Positions 10,676 through 23,144 of a stretch of 64,000 bases of DNA are shown here, in pieces. A program made the position numbers and the translations under genes. The number at the start of each line of letters is the position of its first letter. Within the stretch, counting starts at the first letter, position 1. Origin of the DNA: Collybiopsis luxurians FD-317 M1 (taxonomy: Eukaryota; Basidiomycota; Agaricomycetes; Agaricales; Omphalotaceae); the NCBI GenBank assembly GCA_000827265.1, contig KN834753.1, positions 526,686 to 590,685 of the forward strand, given 5' to 3'. The notes under the pieces were generated by a model that saw only the letters and a program-made list of their open reading frames with translations, was not told the DNA's origin and did no database searches.

Positions 10676-11751
10676 ATGTCAACAAGCCAAATTATGACCA
10701 CTGACCGCGAGTCCATCTCTCCTTCGACCTACACTGATCTCGAACGAGGATGGATCAACGTCAAAGAGTGCGGGCACGGGCCTGCTCCTAGTGGGGGGAA
10801 CTCTGCTATTCCAATCATTACTCAAGGTCATAACTTTGGTAGAGCCGCAGCTGGTAACGGTCGAATCGCTAGCCCAGGCCCTGCGTACGTTTGCTTTTTG
10901 TCTCGATTTTCAATGATGTGGAATTACTCATTCTTGAACTTTATAGTGGAGCAATTTCGTTCGCGGCGACCGCCCTTTTGCTTTCCCTGTTCAATGTTCA
11001 AGCGGGAGGCGTTGAACATCCCGAGGTAGTGGTTAGCATGGTAAGTGTCTTCAATTTATTTCTGTGATCCGGACTTCATAAGCGCTTGAACAGGCTGTCT
11101 TCACAGGTGGACTCGTTCAATTCGCCGCAGGAATGTGGGAGTACCCCAGAGGAAATATGTTCAATGCAACCTGTACGTCTAACGATTTGTCTAATATCCT
11201 GTTGCTAATGTTTTTGTCAGTATTTTCGCTTTATGGTAGTTTCTGGATGTCCTACGCGACAATCTTCATCCCAGCCTCTGGTATCCTCGCTTCCTACAAG
11301 AACCCCTTGGAGCTCAGCCATGTGCTTGGATTATACCTGATTACCTGGACTGTCGTAACGGTGTTTTTCCTGTGGGTCATCAATCTTCGACTCGACTTAC
11401 ATCTTATACCTATCTGGCGTCCATGTAGATTCGTTGTCATCCGCCGCAACATCGTCCTGACAGTTATGCTCGCCACGATCTTCGTCACCCTAGTGGTTCT
11501 CAGCATCTCGCAATACAGTCTGGCCGGAATGCCGATGTACGTACTCTACCTTTCTCTTGCGGTTCTGCGGGCTCCCGTCGCTGATCCTCTCCTCCAATTA
11601 TCTATGCTGAGACAGTCTCTATTCCAGAGTTCAAAAGGCCGGCGGGGTGTTTGGCATCATTGGTGCATTGCTCTGCTTTTACATTGGCATGAGCGAGCTC
11701 CTCGCTGCTGAGCTCAGGCCGATTGTCAGGCTTCCGCTGGGCGTGATGTGA
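10676..11751 (+). CDS. GPR1/FUN34/yaaH family transporter (acetate/ammonium type)
   Basis: Six-helix plasma-membrane transporter of the Ato/Ady2 family, which carries acetate and related monocarboxylates and has been linked to ammonium export. Exons 10676-10884, 10947-11040, 11094-11172, 11221-11371, 11429-11536 and 11628-11751; 254 residues. Family blocks are seen in order: FGRAAAGNGRIASPGPAGAI at the start of helix 1, FAAGMWEYPRGNMFNAT, then SLYGSFWMSYATIFIPASGI, and the C-terminal KAGGVFGIIGALLCFYIG helix. The usual NPxPLGL motif is altered to SPGPAGA. The intron 11372-11428 is 57 nt, in frame and stop-free, so an unspliced form would insert 19 residues. Confidence 0.9.
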
Positions 11752-13082
11752 CGAGTGGACTCTATGATCGCTTGGAGAATTAACCTTCGGAACGTATTCG
11801 TTGTGAAGGCGCGGTCCTACGGGGATAAAGTTGATGTCGGTTATTTCCAAAGCTCGTCTTTCCGCTCTAAGATTTTGAATGAGACTTTTTCCAAGTCATA
11901 AGTGTACTTACTGGTTACGACACAGGTTTGTTTTCTTGGACGCGGCTTCTCTTGTGCTTGTAATACCTCTCATGACAGTGTCTATACGTTCAGTTATCGT
12001 TACTTGTTCTCAACACCGAGTGAAACAGAACGACAGTTTCGCAGAGTTTTTACAAGCAATCCGCCAATCACTTTAACTTCACAATGAAGTTCAAAGGCCT
12101 TCACGAATTCTGAGCAGGTCTCTTGGGTCGCGAAACGGCACCTAGATTGGAGATTAGCATGAATGTCCAACAGAGTTTCTCATGACGAGGAAAAGTATAA
12201 AGAATGAATTGGGAGTAAGGAAACTCATATCTGGCCTAGTCAAATCCACATAATGCAATCCCATATGCCGTACTTTTTTCAAAAAAGTAGGAAAGGGTCA
12301 TTCGGGGTACCTCAAAGATTGTCAAAGGTACCACCACGACTCGTTTAATCATTGAGTTTTAGAATGAAGGCGGACAAAAATAAAAGAGTGGAGGATACGA
12401 AGGAGAACTCACATTGGCTTGCTTTTCTGGTTGCGTCAATACTTCTTGTTGTTCAGCCATTCGTTAAGTTTATCACCCGGTATGAGAAAGAGAGTTTGGA
12501 ATGTATTTCTAAAATAAGTTGGGATGTATTATACATGACAAAGTGGGGTTCCAACAAGGCCGTCACGCTAATGGGCTGATGAGTCTATGCAGGAAAGACA
12601 TTGAGAATTGTTAAACAAGGTGTACGGCAAAGCAACGCACTTTATTAAGGAGGGCTGAGGGTTACTTCTCGTGAAACCGACGTAGATGATCATTGGAATC
12701 CAGGCATAGTGTAGGAGGGTCTATTCTTCATGAGTTTAGATGTAGACCACCGAAAAAAGGCTGACATACTCGTCCAACGTCCACGACCTTTGCAATTCTT
12801 TCCTGTATAAGCAATCTAGTTTCAGCGTTGACTGGGAAAATTGAACCAACGGACCTTTGTATCCTCTGAAGGCATCGTGGTGAGCGTCCAAGTTTTTTCC
12901 AGCGTTAACGCCGGTGTGTGCGAACAACGCCGGCTGAGCGTCTAAAAAAAAGTTGTTGTGCTCGACACCGAACACGGTGATATTAAAAAAAACAGCCCTT
13001 TTCTTTTTTAAAAAAATGCCACTGGGGCCCTCATCCTCCGCGATTCACATTCATCCCAATGTATCTGCTAACAGTGCCCAAA
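11752..13082. other. Intergenic stretch with A/T-run palindromes
   Basis: About 1.3 kb without a supported gene. A 19-bp perfect palindrome with A6/T6 arms lies at 12271-12289, and mixed A/T runs lie at 12980-13015. Frames at 12352-12579 (+) and 12736-12975 (-) were not recognised. Confidence 0.45.
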
Positions 13083-14281
13083 ATGGCCCGTACGTATCGC
13101 AGTTATCACCCGATCTCGAGCTCGAGTCCTGATTAGTTTTTTACAATCTTGTGCAGAAAATCCCCCTCCAACATAACCATTCACCCCGTAGCTCTCTTCT
13201 CCATCCTCGACCATTATCTTCGACGGAAAGATGATCAGGACAGAGTCATCGGTACCCTTCTCGGTACGCGGACGACGGGAACGAACCCAGATACCAATTC
13301 GGAAACTGTCACGATCGAAGTTCGTTCGTCTTTCGCTGTACTGCACAGCGAAACTAGCGAGCAGGTTGCTGTTGATATGGAGTATCATCGGACGATGTAT
13401 GAACTCCATCACAAGGTGAATCCAAAGGAAGTTATCGTCGGATGGTGAGTTGGTGTTTTCTGAGGGATAAAAAGTCGCAAAAAAATCTTATTGTGCTTCT
13501 AGGTACTCGACCGGATCCAACCTTAATACCTACTCTGCCTTGATTCAAAACTTTTACTCCCAAGAAACCGCGCCTCATCAAGCTATTCACGTCTCACTAG
13601 ATACTGGCGTTCAACCAGGTCAACCTGCCGGGGTAAAAGGATACATTAGGTACGGGATTTTTCTTTTCTCGATCGCGTCTCGTTGCGCCTACATGGGCGG
13701 TTCTCAACTCAAAGTCTTGACTGCGGTGTCTAATTTATTCCGTTTCCCTCAGCTCCCCAGTTGGTGTCTCACCCAAACCTGAAAATTGTGTATTCGTTCC
13801 GATACCGGTCGAACTTCGCTTCAGAGATTCAGAACGAAGTGGTGGTAAGCCTCCATGTCTTCCCTCCACTAGCTTTCGATTGATTTCCTTTTTTCTAGTC
13901 GACCTTCTTACTCGAACAGCGCTCTCCACAACCCCGAGTACCTCTACTTCCCCCACATCTGAGAACACCTCCGATGTACACCCCTCAACCTCCCTCGACG
14001 TCCTCGAATCCACCCTCCTCAATGTCAGCTCCATGCTAGACCGTGTGCTAACATACGTCAGGTCTGTCTTGGATGGTAAAGTGCCCGGAGACGCTGCGGT
14101 AGGGAGGTACCTCATGGATGCGTTGGGCACCAATGTGGACGATCTCATCGGCGGAGGAGGCGCAGAGAAAGGTGGATTCAACGCAAGATTGCAAGATACG
14201 CTCACGTTGTCGTATCTAGCGAATTTGGTTAGGGCACAGGCTGAGGTTTCGTCGAGGCTGGCTTTGGTACATGCTTCATAG
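13083..14281 (+). CDS. Translation initiation factor eIF3 subunit F
   Basis: MPN-domain subunit of eIF3, which helps load mRNA on the 40S ribosome. Exons 13083-13093, 13157-13444, 13503-13649, 13753-13844 and 13899-14281; 306 residues. The first exon is only 11 nt. Blocks typical of eIF3f follow: [51 protein letters not shown], and a long C-terminal helical region ending in LANLVRAQ. An in-frame ATG at 13059 could extend the N-terminus by eight residues. I prefer 13083 because of its better context (AAAATGG). A Ser/Thr-rich insert near residues 190-215 separates the MPN domain from the C-terminal helices. Confidence 0.93.
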
Positions 14282-14336
14282 TTTCATAGCTGGGGGGTGG
14301 AGATGGGGATTAATAGCGTAGACGCCTGTCGTGTTG

Positions 14337-15248
14337 TCACGAATTGAAGATGCGAGAGTGCTGCTGATCATGTCTCGCTGCTAGTATTTCACCCAATGGC
14401 CAGGTATTGGCCGGACCATGGTGGGTTTCGTCAAACTCTTCCTCCTCTTCCTCCTCTTCAGCGCGATAGCCTATCCCTGTACGGAGGTTCTTGCATCTCT
14501 CTACCTCGGCTTCGATTATCGGTTTCGCGACATGTAGTAGGATTTGTTGAGCATTGTATGGACCAATTTCGTTCATGCGCACGGAAGCGGAGAGGAGAGA
14601 TCTGGCGTGTAGGAATATGTGGAGGTATTGAGAACGTTCTGCGAAGATAATAAGATGAATCTTTACGCGGTAGATGGATGGGCAGATATACTCACCCAAA
14701 GTCAGCCCCAAAGCACCAGTAAGAATGCCCCAGCATATGGGCAAATGTCCGGGAGCATCTTCGGCTCGGACGAGGGTTTTATATCGAGTTACTAATCTAG
14801 ATATTTGGGTCTCCTCTGACGAGGAAGGATCAGAAAAACCCTTCGAGTACAGGGTAAGGAGAGCTACGCCCTGCGATTTGGATGCCCGCTTAGTTACATG
14901 ATTCAAAGTCATCACGTCGTAGAGCTGGTCTATTTGATTCAATTTGTTCAAATGCGCATCTAGTATTGTGTCCATTTTAACCTCTAGATTGGTTTCTTCC
15001 TTGAAATGTTGTACAACTCGATGAGCATCCGATACGAATGGGAGAGCGTTCCGTGCATAGGCAGAGACACTATCTCGCATGAACGTTAGGGTTCGTTCTG
15101 TTCCGTTTGATTTGGCACCAGAGGAGGAGCCGAAACCATGTTTTATATATGATTCGAAGCCTGAAGAGGCGACGAAGGAGCCGGTGGGGAGGTTACTGTC
15201 GGATAAGAGGAGGAGGATGTATGTTTCGTCGTGGGGTTGCACGTCCAT
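14337..15248 (-). CDS. Urease accessory protein UreF
   Basis: UreF works with UreD/H and UreG to insert nickel into urease. Two exons in coding order, 15248-14696 and 14638-14337; 284 residues. Signature stretches: LLLLSDSNLPTGSFVASSGF near the N-terminus, ICWGILTGALGLTLE, HARSLLSASVRMNEIGPY, and the C-terminal GPANTWPLGEILAARHD followed by HSRIFNS. The acidic run EEEEEEEE before the last block is unusual. The 57-nt intron (14639-14695) has no stop and keeps frame, so the unspliced reading is also open; the spliced form matches the family better. The frame is open further upstream to 15482, but ATG 15248 fits family length. The 3' end lies 55 bp from that of eIF3f. Confidence 0.93.
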   Translation of the reverse strand: MDVQPHDETYILLLLSDSNLPTGSFVASSGFESYIKHGFGSSSGAKSNGTERTLTFMRDSVSAYARNALPFVSDAHRVVQHFKEETNLEVKMDTILDAHLNKLNQIDQLYDVMTLNHVTKRASKSQGVALLTLYSKGFSDPSSSEETQISRLVTRYKTLVRAEDAPGHLPICWGILTGALGLTLGEYICPSIYRVKIHLIIFAERSQYLHIFLHARSLLSASVRMNEIGPYNAQQILLHVAKPIIEAEVERCKNLRTGIGYRAEEEEEEEEFDETHHGPANTWPLGEILAARHDQQHSRIFNS

Positions 15249-15514
15249 CTCAAAGAGTTTAAGCGCCCAAGTTATTTGAATGGACCATTGCAAGCTTCCA
15301 GTTCCGCCAGTTTCTGTATCAGAGTGGGCTTGATGACCTATACGGAAGGTAGTTGGTATCAAAGTAGGCTTGATAGCAAAGTGGAAGACGGTCGCGACAA
15401 GCAACCAAGCAAGCCCCGCTTTCGGTAGTCCTCTTACCCGATTAGGTATCTCAAACTTTGCTGACAGAAATTCTTGGATCACTCCTTCGCCTCATTCGTC
15501 AACGGTCATCCAGA

Positions 15515-18326
15515 ATGAGCTCTGGCGAATACGCCCTGGTCGCGTCCATCTCTTCCAGCTCGGATTCCACGATAATGGACGGCGAATTTCTTGCTCTTCC
15601 GAGTGACCACTATGCCGTCGACGTTATCGTACGTTGTCTGGCGTTCAGGCTGACTTTCACTTGTGCTCAAATTATGCAAAGGACCGCCTTTCAACTGGGC
15701 TCAACTTGAAAGATCTTCCCCCTTTGCCCACTGATGTGAGTACATCGATCTCGATGGCCACAAATCAAACTTGTAGTTTCGCGTATTCATCTTCTCTTTT
15801 TCAGATCCCAGTCGGCACTGAAAACTTCAATCCCATAATCACTTCTTCAAACTCATCCAAAGGCCTGGATGGCGCGTCTCAGGCGAATAACATTGCCTCA
15901 AAGGTGCGCATATATTCATCGATTTTTGGCGTTTCTAAATCGCACTTATTTTGCAGATAACCGATACCCCAAAGCCCCAAGTAAAAGCAGATACCAACGC
16001 CAACTCGGATTCGGACGTGTTATCCTCAGCAATGAACAGCCTATCTCTAAAAACATACGCCGATGCCACCAATGTACGCATCGCGTCTTAACCTGGTGTA
16101 TTCTCTGATGACAGTTGCACTCATTCTGTATAGATCGCAGCTCTATATCCCCAACTCGCTCCTCAAGTATTGACCATGCCCCTCACCAAGTCTCCCGCAT
16201 CGTCTTTCATCTCAGCTGCTCGGGATACATCGCCCCCTATCGAGATGACGGACTCAAAGAACCAGAACATCTCTGATATGACGCCTTCGCACACAGACGA
16301 GCGGCCAAATTGGGCTCTTGCGCCGGATCCCGACCCAGTGGAACAATTTTCCAAGCCCACGACAAAGGAAATCCCCCAACGACGTCCACCCAGGTCATGG
16401 AAAAAGTCGTCTAGCAGTCAAGGCGGTCGAACAACGCGCGCTTCAAATGCCTCCTCCTTGTCGTCAGCTTTCGCAAATATGAATTCTAGCTCCGGCTCTG
16501 GGCCTGGCCTTGGGGATCCACGCGTACCGTCGATGATCTCTGATCAAGTTCTAAGTCAAGAGAGCGAGTATGGAGCCAAATACGATTATGGGCTTCACTT
16601 CAACTACAGAGGCGAACCTCCCATTCCGCCATATATGACCCCTCTTTCTTCTAGAGAAAAACCACTTCCACCGAAACCCATTCCCTTTCCCAATCAGCAA
16701 TCTGCAAAATGCTCCGATGAAGTTTTTGACTATATCTCGGATGCAGCATCTTTATGGCTGCCAAACACGGAGCCTCCGACCTCCACTTGGGGTGTGAGCA
16801 TCGAAGCACCCGTCGATGGATGGACTAGATCTGCTGCAACTAAGAACGAAACTCATATCGAACGATATACTTCCTCAAATTCCACTTGGGAATATGTCCC
16901 GCCTCTCGCCTCGACATGGGGTGTCAGCATCGAAACTTCTACTGAGGGTTGGAAAAGCTCCGCTTTGCCTACTCCTACTTATCACCATGAGCAGGACATG
17001 GAGAGCTCTCTGGGTCGAAGAAGGGACGGGTATGATCAAGAAGACCAAACCTACGGTTCCTATTTTCCCAACGACGACAACGATGGCTGGACGGGATCTC
17101 TGCCCGCTAGTGCTTACGGATCCAACGGGTCCAAAAGACAGCGAAACAGGCGGAAAAATCTGAGCCACATGAACGCCAGCTTCGTTGAAGACGAGCGCAA
17201 GAGACGTTGTCTTGACGAACGTGAGGATGGTGAATATTGCGGAAACGATGAACATTTCGATCGTCCTCAAGACGAATGGACCGGTTCGCTTCCTGCTTCT
17301 GCATACGGTATGGCTCCGAAGGGTTCCAAATTGCTAGGACGGAATGGAAGAGGAGGTCGAGGTAACGATAGCAGAGGTCCCAGTGTAGATTTCCATCGTC
17401 AGCAAGACTACGGTAGAGAAGGCGAAGATTTGGCCGGTGCATCCCCCGCGGAACCAAATTTTGATAGCGAAGGAGGAATAAACGGAAACGGCGACGACGA
17501 CGGAGCACGAGGGCCTAGATATAGTAACAGCAGCCACGATAATAACGCCACTGTCAGCGATGGTGACCATAACGCCTCCAATAATGCTGTCTTTATTTCA
17601 TCTTACGATTCAGCCGGAAATACCGCAGCAGCAGAGGCCAATTTGATTGATTTCTCTTCCACACCCCTTGAACCCGGAACCGAGATTGTCCATTGGCAGA
17701 ACGCTCCAACTTTGAATGCGCAAGACCAGTCGCGAACTTCGACTCCTTTGGATTTCTTTGGATCTTTGAAGTCGGATGCCAGTGATTATGAACAAAGCCA
17801 GAGTCTAGCTCAAAATAGGCTCCGTCCTCAAGTCGCAGGGATCGTTGTGGCCACGCAAAAACGCCTTTCGGCGACGAAGCATATCACCTCTCGAGTGCAC
17901 TCTGGAAGCAAACCTCCTGCCGAAACACTTTTCACTCCCAGTCTCCGGGCACAGGTTTCCGATGCCGTCAAACATTCTGTTCCGACGTCGAAATTGAAGT
18001 TTGCACTAGATCCCTTCCCTCCCCGTCATGGACGTAACCTAATTCGTACACCGCCAGAACAAATTTCTTTGGAAAGATTAATATCACATCCACCTGTTCC
18101 TACCCCTGATGAGCCTTCCTACGATGATTTCGATTCTTTTGAACTCGACGTACCTCCTTCTGCATCTAAAGCCCCTCCTTCAACTAAACCATCTTGTCCT
18201 CCACCGTCTTTCGATGATAGTAGCCCCCCGGTGCCATCGAAGGCCTCCCCCGAGCATTTTAGAAAGCGGGAGCTCTCTGTGGCCACGCAAGCATGCGGGG
18301 ACTACGATCCTACATTAAACTTGTGA
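15515..18326 (+). CDS. Large Ser/Pro-rich disordered protein with internal repeats, unknown function
   Basis: Exons 15515-15628, 15682-15735, 15805-15903, 15957-16073 and 16134-18326, all splice phases zero; 858 residues. Low complexity dominates. Two ordered repeat types stand out. STWGVSIE followed by a GW-containing tail occurs at about residues 345 and 388. DGWTGSLPASAYG / EWTGSLPASAYG occurs at about 447 and 510. A polar Asn/Asp/Gly-rich stretch follows (residues 520-640), then a proline-rich C-terminus. No catalytic domain is visible. The repeated Trp-containing motifs may be short binding sites. Coding-like sequence continues after the stop (18330-18420), so a further 3' exon is possible. 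Divergent from UreF. Confidence 0.7.
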
Positions 18327-18923
18327 TTCCGCACCGCCTACGAACAGAGGAATGCCACGACGAACACCGCTGAAGGAGTCACTGCCACCACGAAAGCTCT
18401 TGTCAAGCTCTACTCAGACGTATGCTTGTTATTGTAGAATGTGTATAATTGTTAAAAAGCTTATAAGGTTGAATGTGAAAAACCTGCGGTTGGCCCACAC
18501 ATGGTGAGTTTTGACTGCAGGGGTCGAATCAACGAGAAGGTTATAAAGATAATGTAACCAAGCACTATCAAAAAGTAACACGCAGGAAGTAAAACGAGAA
18601 CAAGCGGAATGACAACTATGTACAGTGAAGATGCTGTAAAATATAAATCAGATAGATAGATATGGATGGGGTGGTGGTACAATGGGAAAAGAGATAAGAC
18701 GGTCCTGGATGCTACAAGAAGTCCGGACAGAAAGCTATAATGTAGTTGACAACAGAACAGGGCAGAGCAAAAATGGTATCACTAGATGTACAAGATCAAA
18801 TGAGCTGGGAACGAGACAGTGACTAACAGCAGATATGTGAACAAGGGCAAAGCAATGCAAAGTCAGTGACCCGAGTTCAAGAAAATGCAGAGTCCAGGAA
18901 ATAAGAGAAGATTTTATGATTGG
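18327..18923. other. Intergenic between convergent genes
   Basis: A/T-rich, with likely 3' UTR sequence from both sides. The first 90 bases remain rich in Pro/Arg codons in one frame. No separate gene seen. Confidence 0.45.
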
Positions 18924-20840
18924 CTATGCGGTCGTAGCACTTTGTTGTGTACGCCGTATGACCGATTGGTACCATTCATCATCTATTGGAGGAAGATCTT
19001 CGTCTTCATCTGCCCATGAGGAGAATGAGTCTTTCGGCTCCGGTCTATCATCGAAAGAACTGTACGTCGGACCGTCTAGTGTATCATCGGGAGGGAACGT
19101 TGGATGTTCTAGCGAATCATTTGGATGTGAAGCCTCAGAAGCAGAAATCGATGACGACACGGAAAGGGCACGCTTTTCTAAAGCACGCTCAAACGCTGTC
19201 TTGAAGTCTTCATCATCCATGGTATCGGGGGTTTCGGGAAGAGGGGATTCGAGCGAGCTAAGGCTATCCGTATCAAGCTCGGGTGGTTCTTCGAAGGATC
19301 CGTAAGACTCCAACGTGCTGTAGTAACTGTCGCCATAGTCTTCATCCTGCTCGGGAACAAAGTTTTCATCAATTGTATTGTCGTAAGCTCCAGCTTCGCC
19401 ACCGTCAAGCTCCATATACTCGGGATAGGCATCCTCGGGCTCGTTGATGTAGCTGATACCGCGGGCGTGCACGACAAGGTACCGGCCGTAACCATAATCC
19501 TGCGGGTCGTTCAAGACGTTGGACGCTGTAGTCCATTGGTCTTCGGGAGGAGGCTGATTAATGATTATGTGGGGAACTCGGAACGGGTTAGGAGAGTCGA
19601 TAATAAGTGTAGCGCGATGCATGCGGCTGGCCAGGAGGATCGGCTACAGGGAGGAAAGACTTAATTGGTGCTAACCATTGGACGAAAGAAACTTACCTCG
19701 GCGGGGTCGGACCATAAGAAGGGCCGCTCGATATCGTCGAAAGGAAGAGCGACATCATATCGAACACGATATGACATCGCGGCTCGACTCGCCATGAGGG
19801 CCTGTAATGATCAACCAATGAGTGGCATGAATTACGAGATGTCAAAGTGCAGCTTACGACAACCTTGGCCGTCTGTCGACGGAGAGCAACGACTACATTG
19901 AAGTAATTAAGCCGTTCGTCGGAACAATTTTCAATCTAAATGAAGGTTCAATTTAATTTGGCGCTGATGAAGCGCAACTGCAAAAACTCACCATAGCATT
20001 GAACCTGGATGGGCTAAACACGGCCATTGGACAGGGCCGAGGAGGCGCAATCGTCGATGAAGGGGAAGCATATGTAGAAGGCGGGTTTTCCGAGAACTCG
20101 GGGGGCGGTAGATGCAGCTTCTCTGCATCTTGGAAGTTTGGTTGATTGTACCAAGCAACTGCAAGGTCGGCTACAGTATCGGACGCTGGTGTTATTACGA
20201 TGTGGGGAGTAAGCCAAGGGGTCGTCGAATCTAAAACAAGCATTTCCTTGTTCATGTTGTAGTGGTAAAGAATCTCCTGAGTAGCGGCAAGCTTTTGGTG
20301 AGCGACATGCAACGGCTAGAACATATCGTCACCCACATTGTCCAAAGCAGGATCGAACTCTGGCTGATTGTCATTGGAGACTTCGTAGACTTCCTCGTCT
20401 GACACTTCGAACTGACAGATGTGTGAGAATGGGATGAGCGCCGTAGGGTGAATAATACCCACCACTTCGTCCTTGAAATCATACTCAGAGGAGACCATGA
20501 CACTCTCAGACTTTTTGAACTCGGCCTCGTGGAGGTCAGCAAAGAGCACATCGCGCGATTCCCGCACGCACAGCGTGGCAGACGTAGGGTCCTGTGGGCC
20601 CAGCAATAGTCAGCAATCTGTTGATCTGAAGAAAAGAGATTTGTCGCTCACCTCTGAGCCATTTTCTGTTTTGCAAGCGAGATCATGGGGAACTGAATTC
20701 ACCAGGGGCACTTCCCACGACGATAAACGACGCGTCGTCGAAGGACGCGTCGGACAGTCTTTGACGGTAGAAAAAGGTAGCGAAAAGCGAGCAGAAAAGC
20801 CAATGTCTAGCCAACGTTCGTATAACATGAAGAGAGACAT
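18924..20840 (-). CDS. Acidic orphan protein with duplicated motif
   Basis: Six exons in coding order: 20840-20652, 20591-20337, 20276-19992, 19935-19858, 19801-19697, 19643-18924; all phases zero; 543 residues. I do not recognise a family. One motif appears twice: EMLVLDSTTPWLTPHIVITP in the middle and ATLIIDSPNPFRVPHIIINQ about 150 residues later, suggesting duplicated beta-rich units. The C-terminal 180 residues are strongly acidic (Asp/Glu/Ser rich) and look disordered. The intron between exons 2 and 3 uses a GTGGGT donor and removes an in-frame TAG. The start at 20840 is the first ATG; Met-5 is an alternative. Confidence 0.7.
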
Positions 20841-21597
20841 TTCTGCAGAAAAAGAAATTTATGTTTTGTTGGATGGGGTAGTTGGTGGGCGAAAGGGTAG
20901 ATGATGGTGGTAGAAAACAAAGTTAAAAAAAAATTTGCTTTGGTGGGTAGCTGCAAAATTCTTGGTCTTTGTGGCACAATGACATTGTGGAACAGACAAC
21001 GGTGGCCACAAAGAAAAAAAGTGTAGGTTACCCGATTTGAAAATACCACGTGCCTAATGTCTGATCAATCAACCATCTCAACCGTGTTGCTCAATCCGGC
21101 CATCCGCTTACATCCGCCACCAAATGGCTTGAATTGGTCAACAAGCCTTTACCAAGCCGCTTTCTCTCTGTCTTTTCCAAAAGCATCGAGCACTTATCCG
21201 TTCAAAAATACGCGACTGATTTCCTCGGAGTGGCAGCACTTTGTTGTCTTGGTTAAAAGCGATCAAATGCATTCAAAGAATTTCAGACGACGTTTTACTA
21301 ATGTAACTTTTGTAACCAAAATGAATTTGTCCGTGTAATGCACGTAGAACGGATCCCTAGTGAGGGTTACTACTTGAGCCTCTCGACTGACGTGGGCTTA
21401 AAGTAGCGAAATCAAAGAGGCAACGAGCGTGAATAAGTTATGAGATCGATAATTACACACACCCTACATCCAGTAGATGTCAGAGATATACATCCAATAC
21501 CTATGTACCAACGAGACAAGAATGCCTCATTCAGTCTTTTCGTCTAGTCGTCGCCCGCTAATCTTTCGAAAGTTTTTCATGGTAGAGTCGGCCCCCG
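20841..21597. other. Intergenic, no supported gene
   Basis: Promoter side of the orphan protein and 3' side of the SDR gene. Frame 21057-21338 (+) has no motif. Confidence 0.45.
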
Positions 21598-23144
21598 TCA
21601 ACTGAAGATAACATCCATAAGCATCACGGGAATCACAAAATGAGGAACGAAACTTGCCCATTGCGTGAAATCCTTCAGATAACTAGGAAGATGTTGTCTG
21701 AATGGCAATGCATGGACATACAATGATAGCTTGATTATCTTTGAATGCTGGTCGTCTAGGACCTGAATGATCCTCTTTACCACCTCAATGGGAGCGATCG
21801 AGGGAAGGAAGAATTGGTACAAGGCAGACTTGGGGTAGGCCATGTTGGCAAAAAGTGGTGTCAAGATGTGTCCGGGGCACACAAGTGTAGTTCGAACACT
21901 CGGAGCTTTGTGCCTGAAATTGAACAAGCTCTCAACATGAGTATACAACTTCTGACGAACAATGAATCCTTACACATGGTCTAGTTCAAACCGCAAACTC
22001 TCATGAAGCGAATTCAGCGCCGCCTTGGATGCGCAGTAATCGGCTTGTGGTGCAAAACTTGGTTGGTTCACAAAAATAAAATATCAAAATTATCGCTCAC
22101 TCATTCGAGCCACCCCTACGTAGGCCAAGTTGGACGAGACAGTGATCTATCAGAAAGTTAATTAGGGCACTCGTGAGACTGAATTCAACTTACAATATGA
22201 CCTCGATTATTTTTAATCATGTCAGGAAGGAAGGCTTTCAATGTCCAAAAATGAGCAAGGGTATTGACCCCAAAAGTTCTGCATGTCTGTCAGAGCGAAT
22301 CGGAACTCAAAGAAACTATCTATGACCTACTGTTGCACATCTTCAGGGCTCAGCTCGGTGATTGATCTGCCCTGTACTACGCCCGCGTTATTGACGACGA
22401 CGGTAGGGTGGCCAAGCTTGAAAGGATACGTTCGAGCGACACTTTACTAATCCTGGTTTCGCCAACGTACCTCGTCAACAATCTTCTTCGAAACTGCCTC
22501 AACTTCTTCCCATTTGGATATATCACACTTATAATAGACGATATTATCTTTGAGGGGCAAGGTACTCAGTAATCAATATGAGAGGACGATGGATGCAGTA
22601 CTCACGGTTTTCGGACACAAGGGGTTTCACATCGAGTACTACTACAGTTACATTACGCACAGCTAGAGTATTCGCGAGCAGTTCACCAACACCGGAGGAT
22701 CCTGTGCCTATTTTTTAAAAAAGTTTTAACTTGTCCGAAAGCATTGCCACGTACCTCCAGTGACAACAACAATCTGGTCTCCCCAGTCAAACCTGGGAGG
22801 GCGGAATAAGAGACTTCCCTGATTTCTGTACAGCGTAGAAAGCCAGTCACCAAGCCCTGCAGAGTATGTGAGCGATATGGATATGAAAACAAGGGTAGTC
22901 GTACAGTAAATACATAGAAAGACATAGAAGCCTCCGGTCCAGAGGACGAATGGGTCATTCATCTTACCACCCGAGAACACGTAGAATACGGGAATGAAAA
23001 AGACAAAAAAAGGACCTATAACAAGTTCCAGCCGTCCGGATTATGTGAGAGTTGCTGCCACGTACTGAACAAGGTATTCTTCATAACCTTGAAAACCAAA
23101 TCAATATCGAAAGTATCGAAAACGGGAGACACGTCGCGGTCCAT
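21598..23144 (-). CDS. Membrane-anchored short-chain dehydrogenase/reductase
   Basis: Classical SDR of the RDH10/DHRS/17-beta-HSD type, usually acting on retinoid, steroid or lipid alcohols at the ER. Nine exons in coding order: 23144-23066, 23015-22755, 22701-22606, 22547-22471, 22416-22331, 22278-22194, 22146-22101, 22043-21974, 21913-21598; 371 residues. Two hydrophobic segments near the N-terminus precede the cofactor site [16 protein letters not shown] (an NAD(P)-binding GxxxGxG). [18 protein letters not shown] and YCASKAA (catalytic Tyr and Lys) follow. The second exon contains a 111-nt stretch (22857-22967) that has splice-like ends but is open and encodes a membrane helix, so I keep it. 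Substrate unknown. Confidence 0.88.

Noticed and set aside
12271..12289. 19-bp A/T palindrome as a possible terminator or regulatory site
   Set aside because: A/T-run palindromes recur in several intergenic places (near 4470, 12990 and 22710) and have no clear relation to a gene end.
22857..22967. A 111-nt intron in the SDR gene
   Set aside because: Splice-like ends exist, but the stretch is open, in frame and encodes a hydrophobic helix expected in this membrane-anchored family, so it was kept as coding. Transcript data could overturn this.
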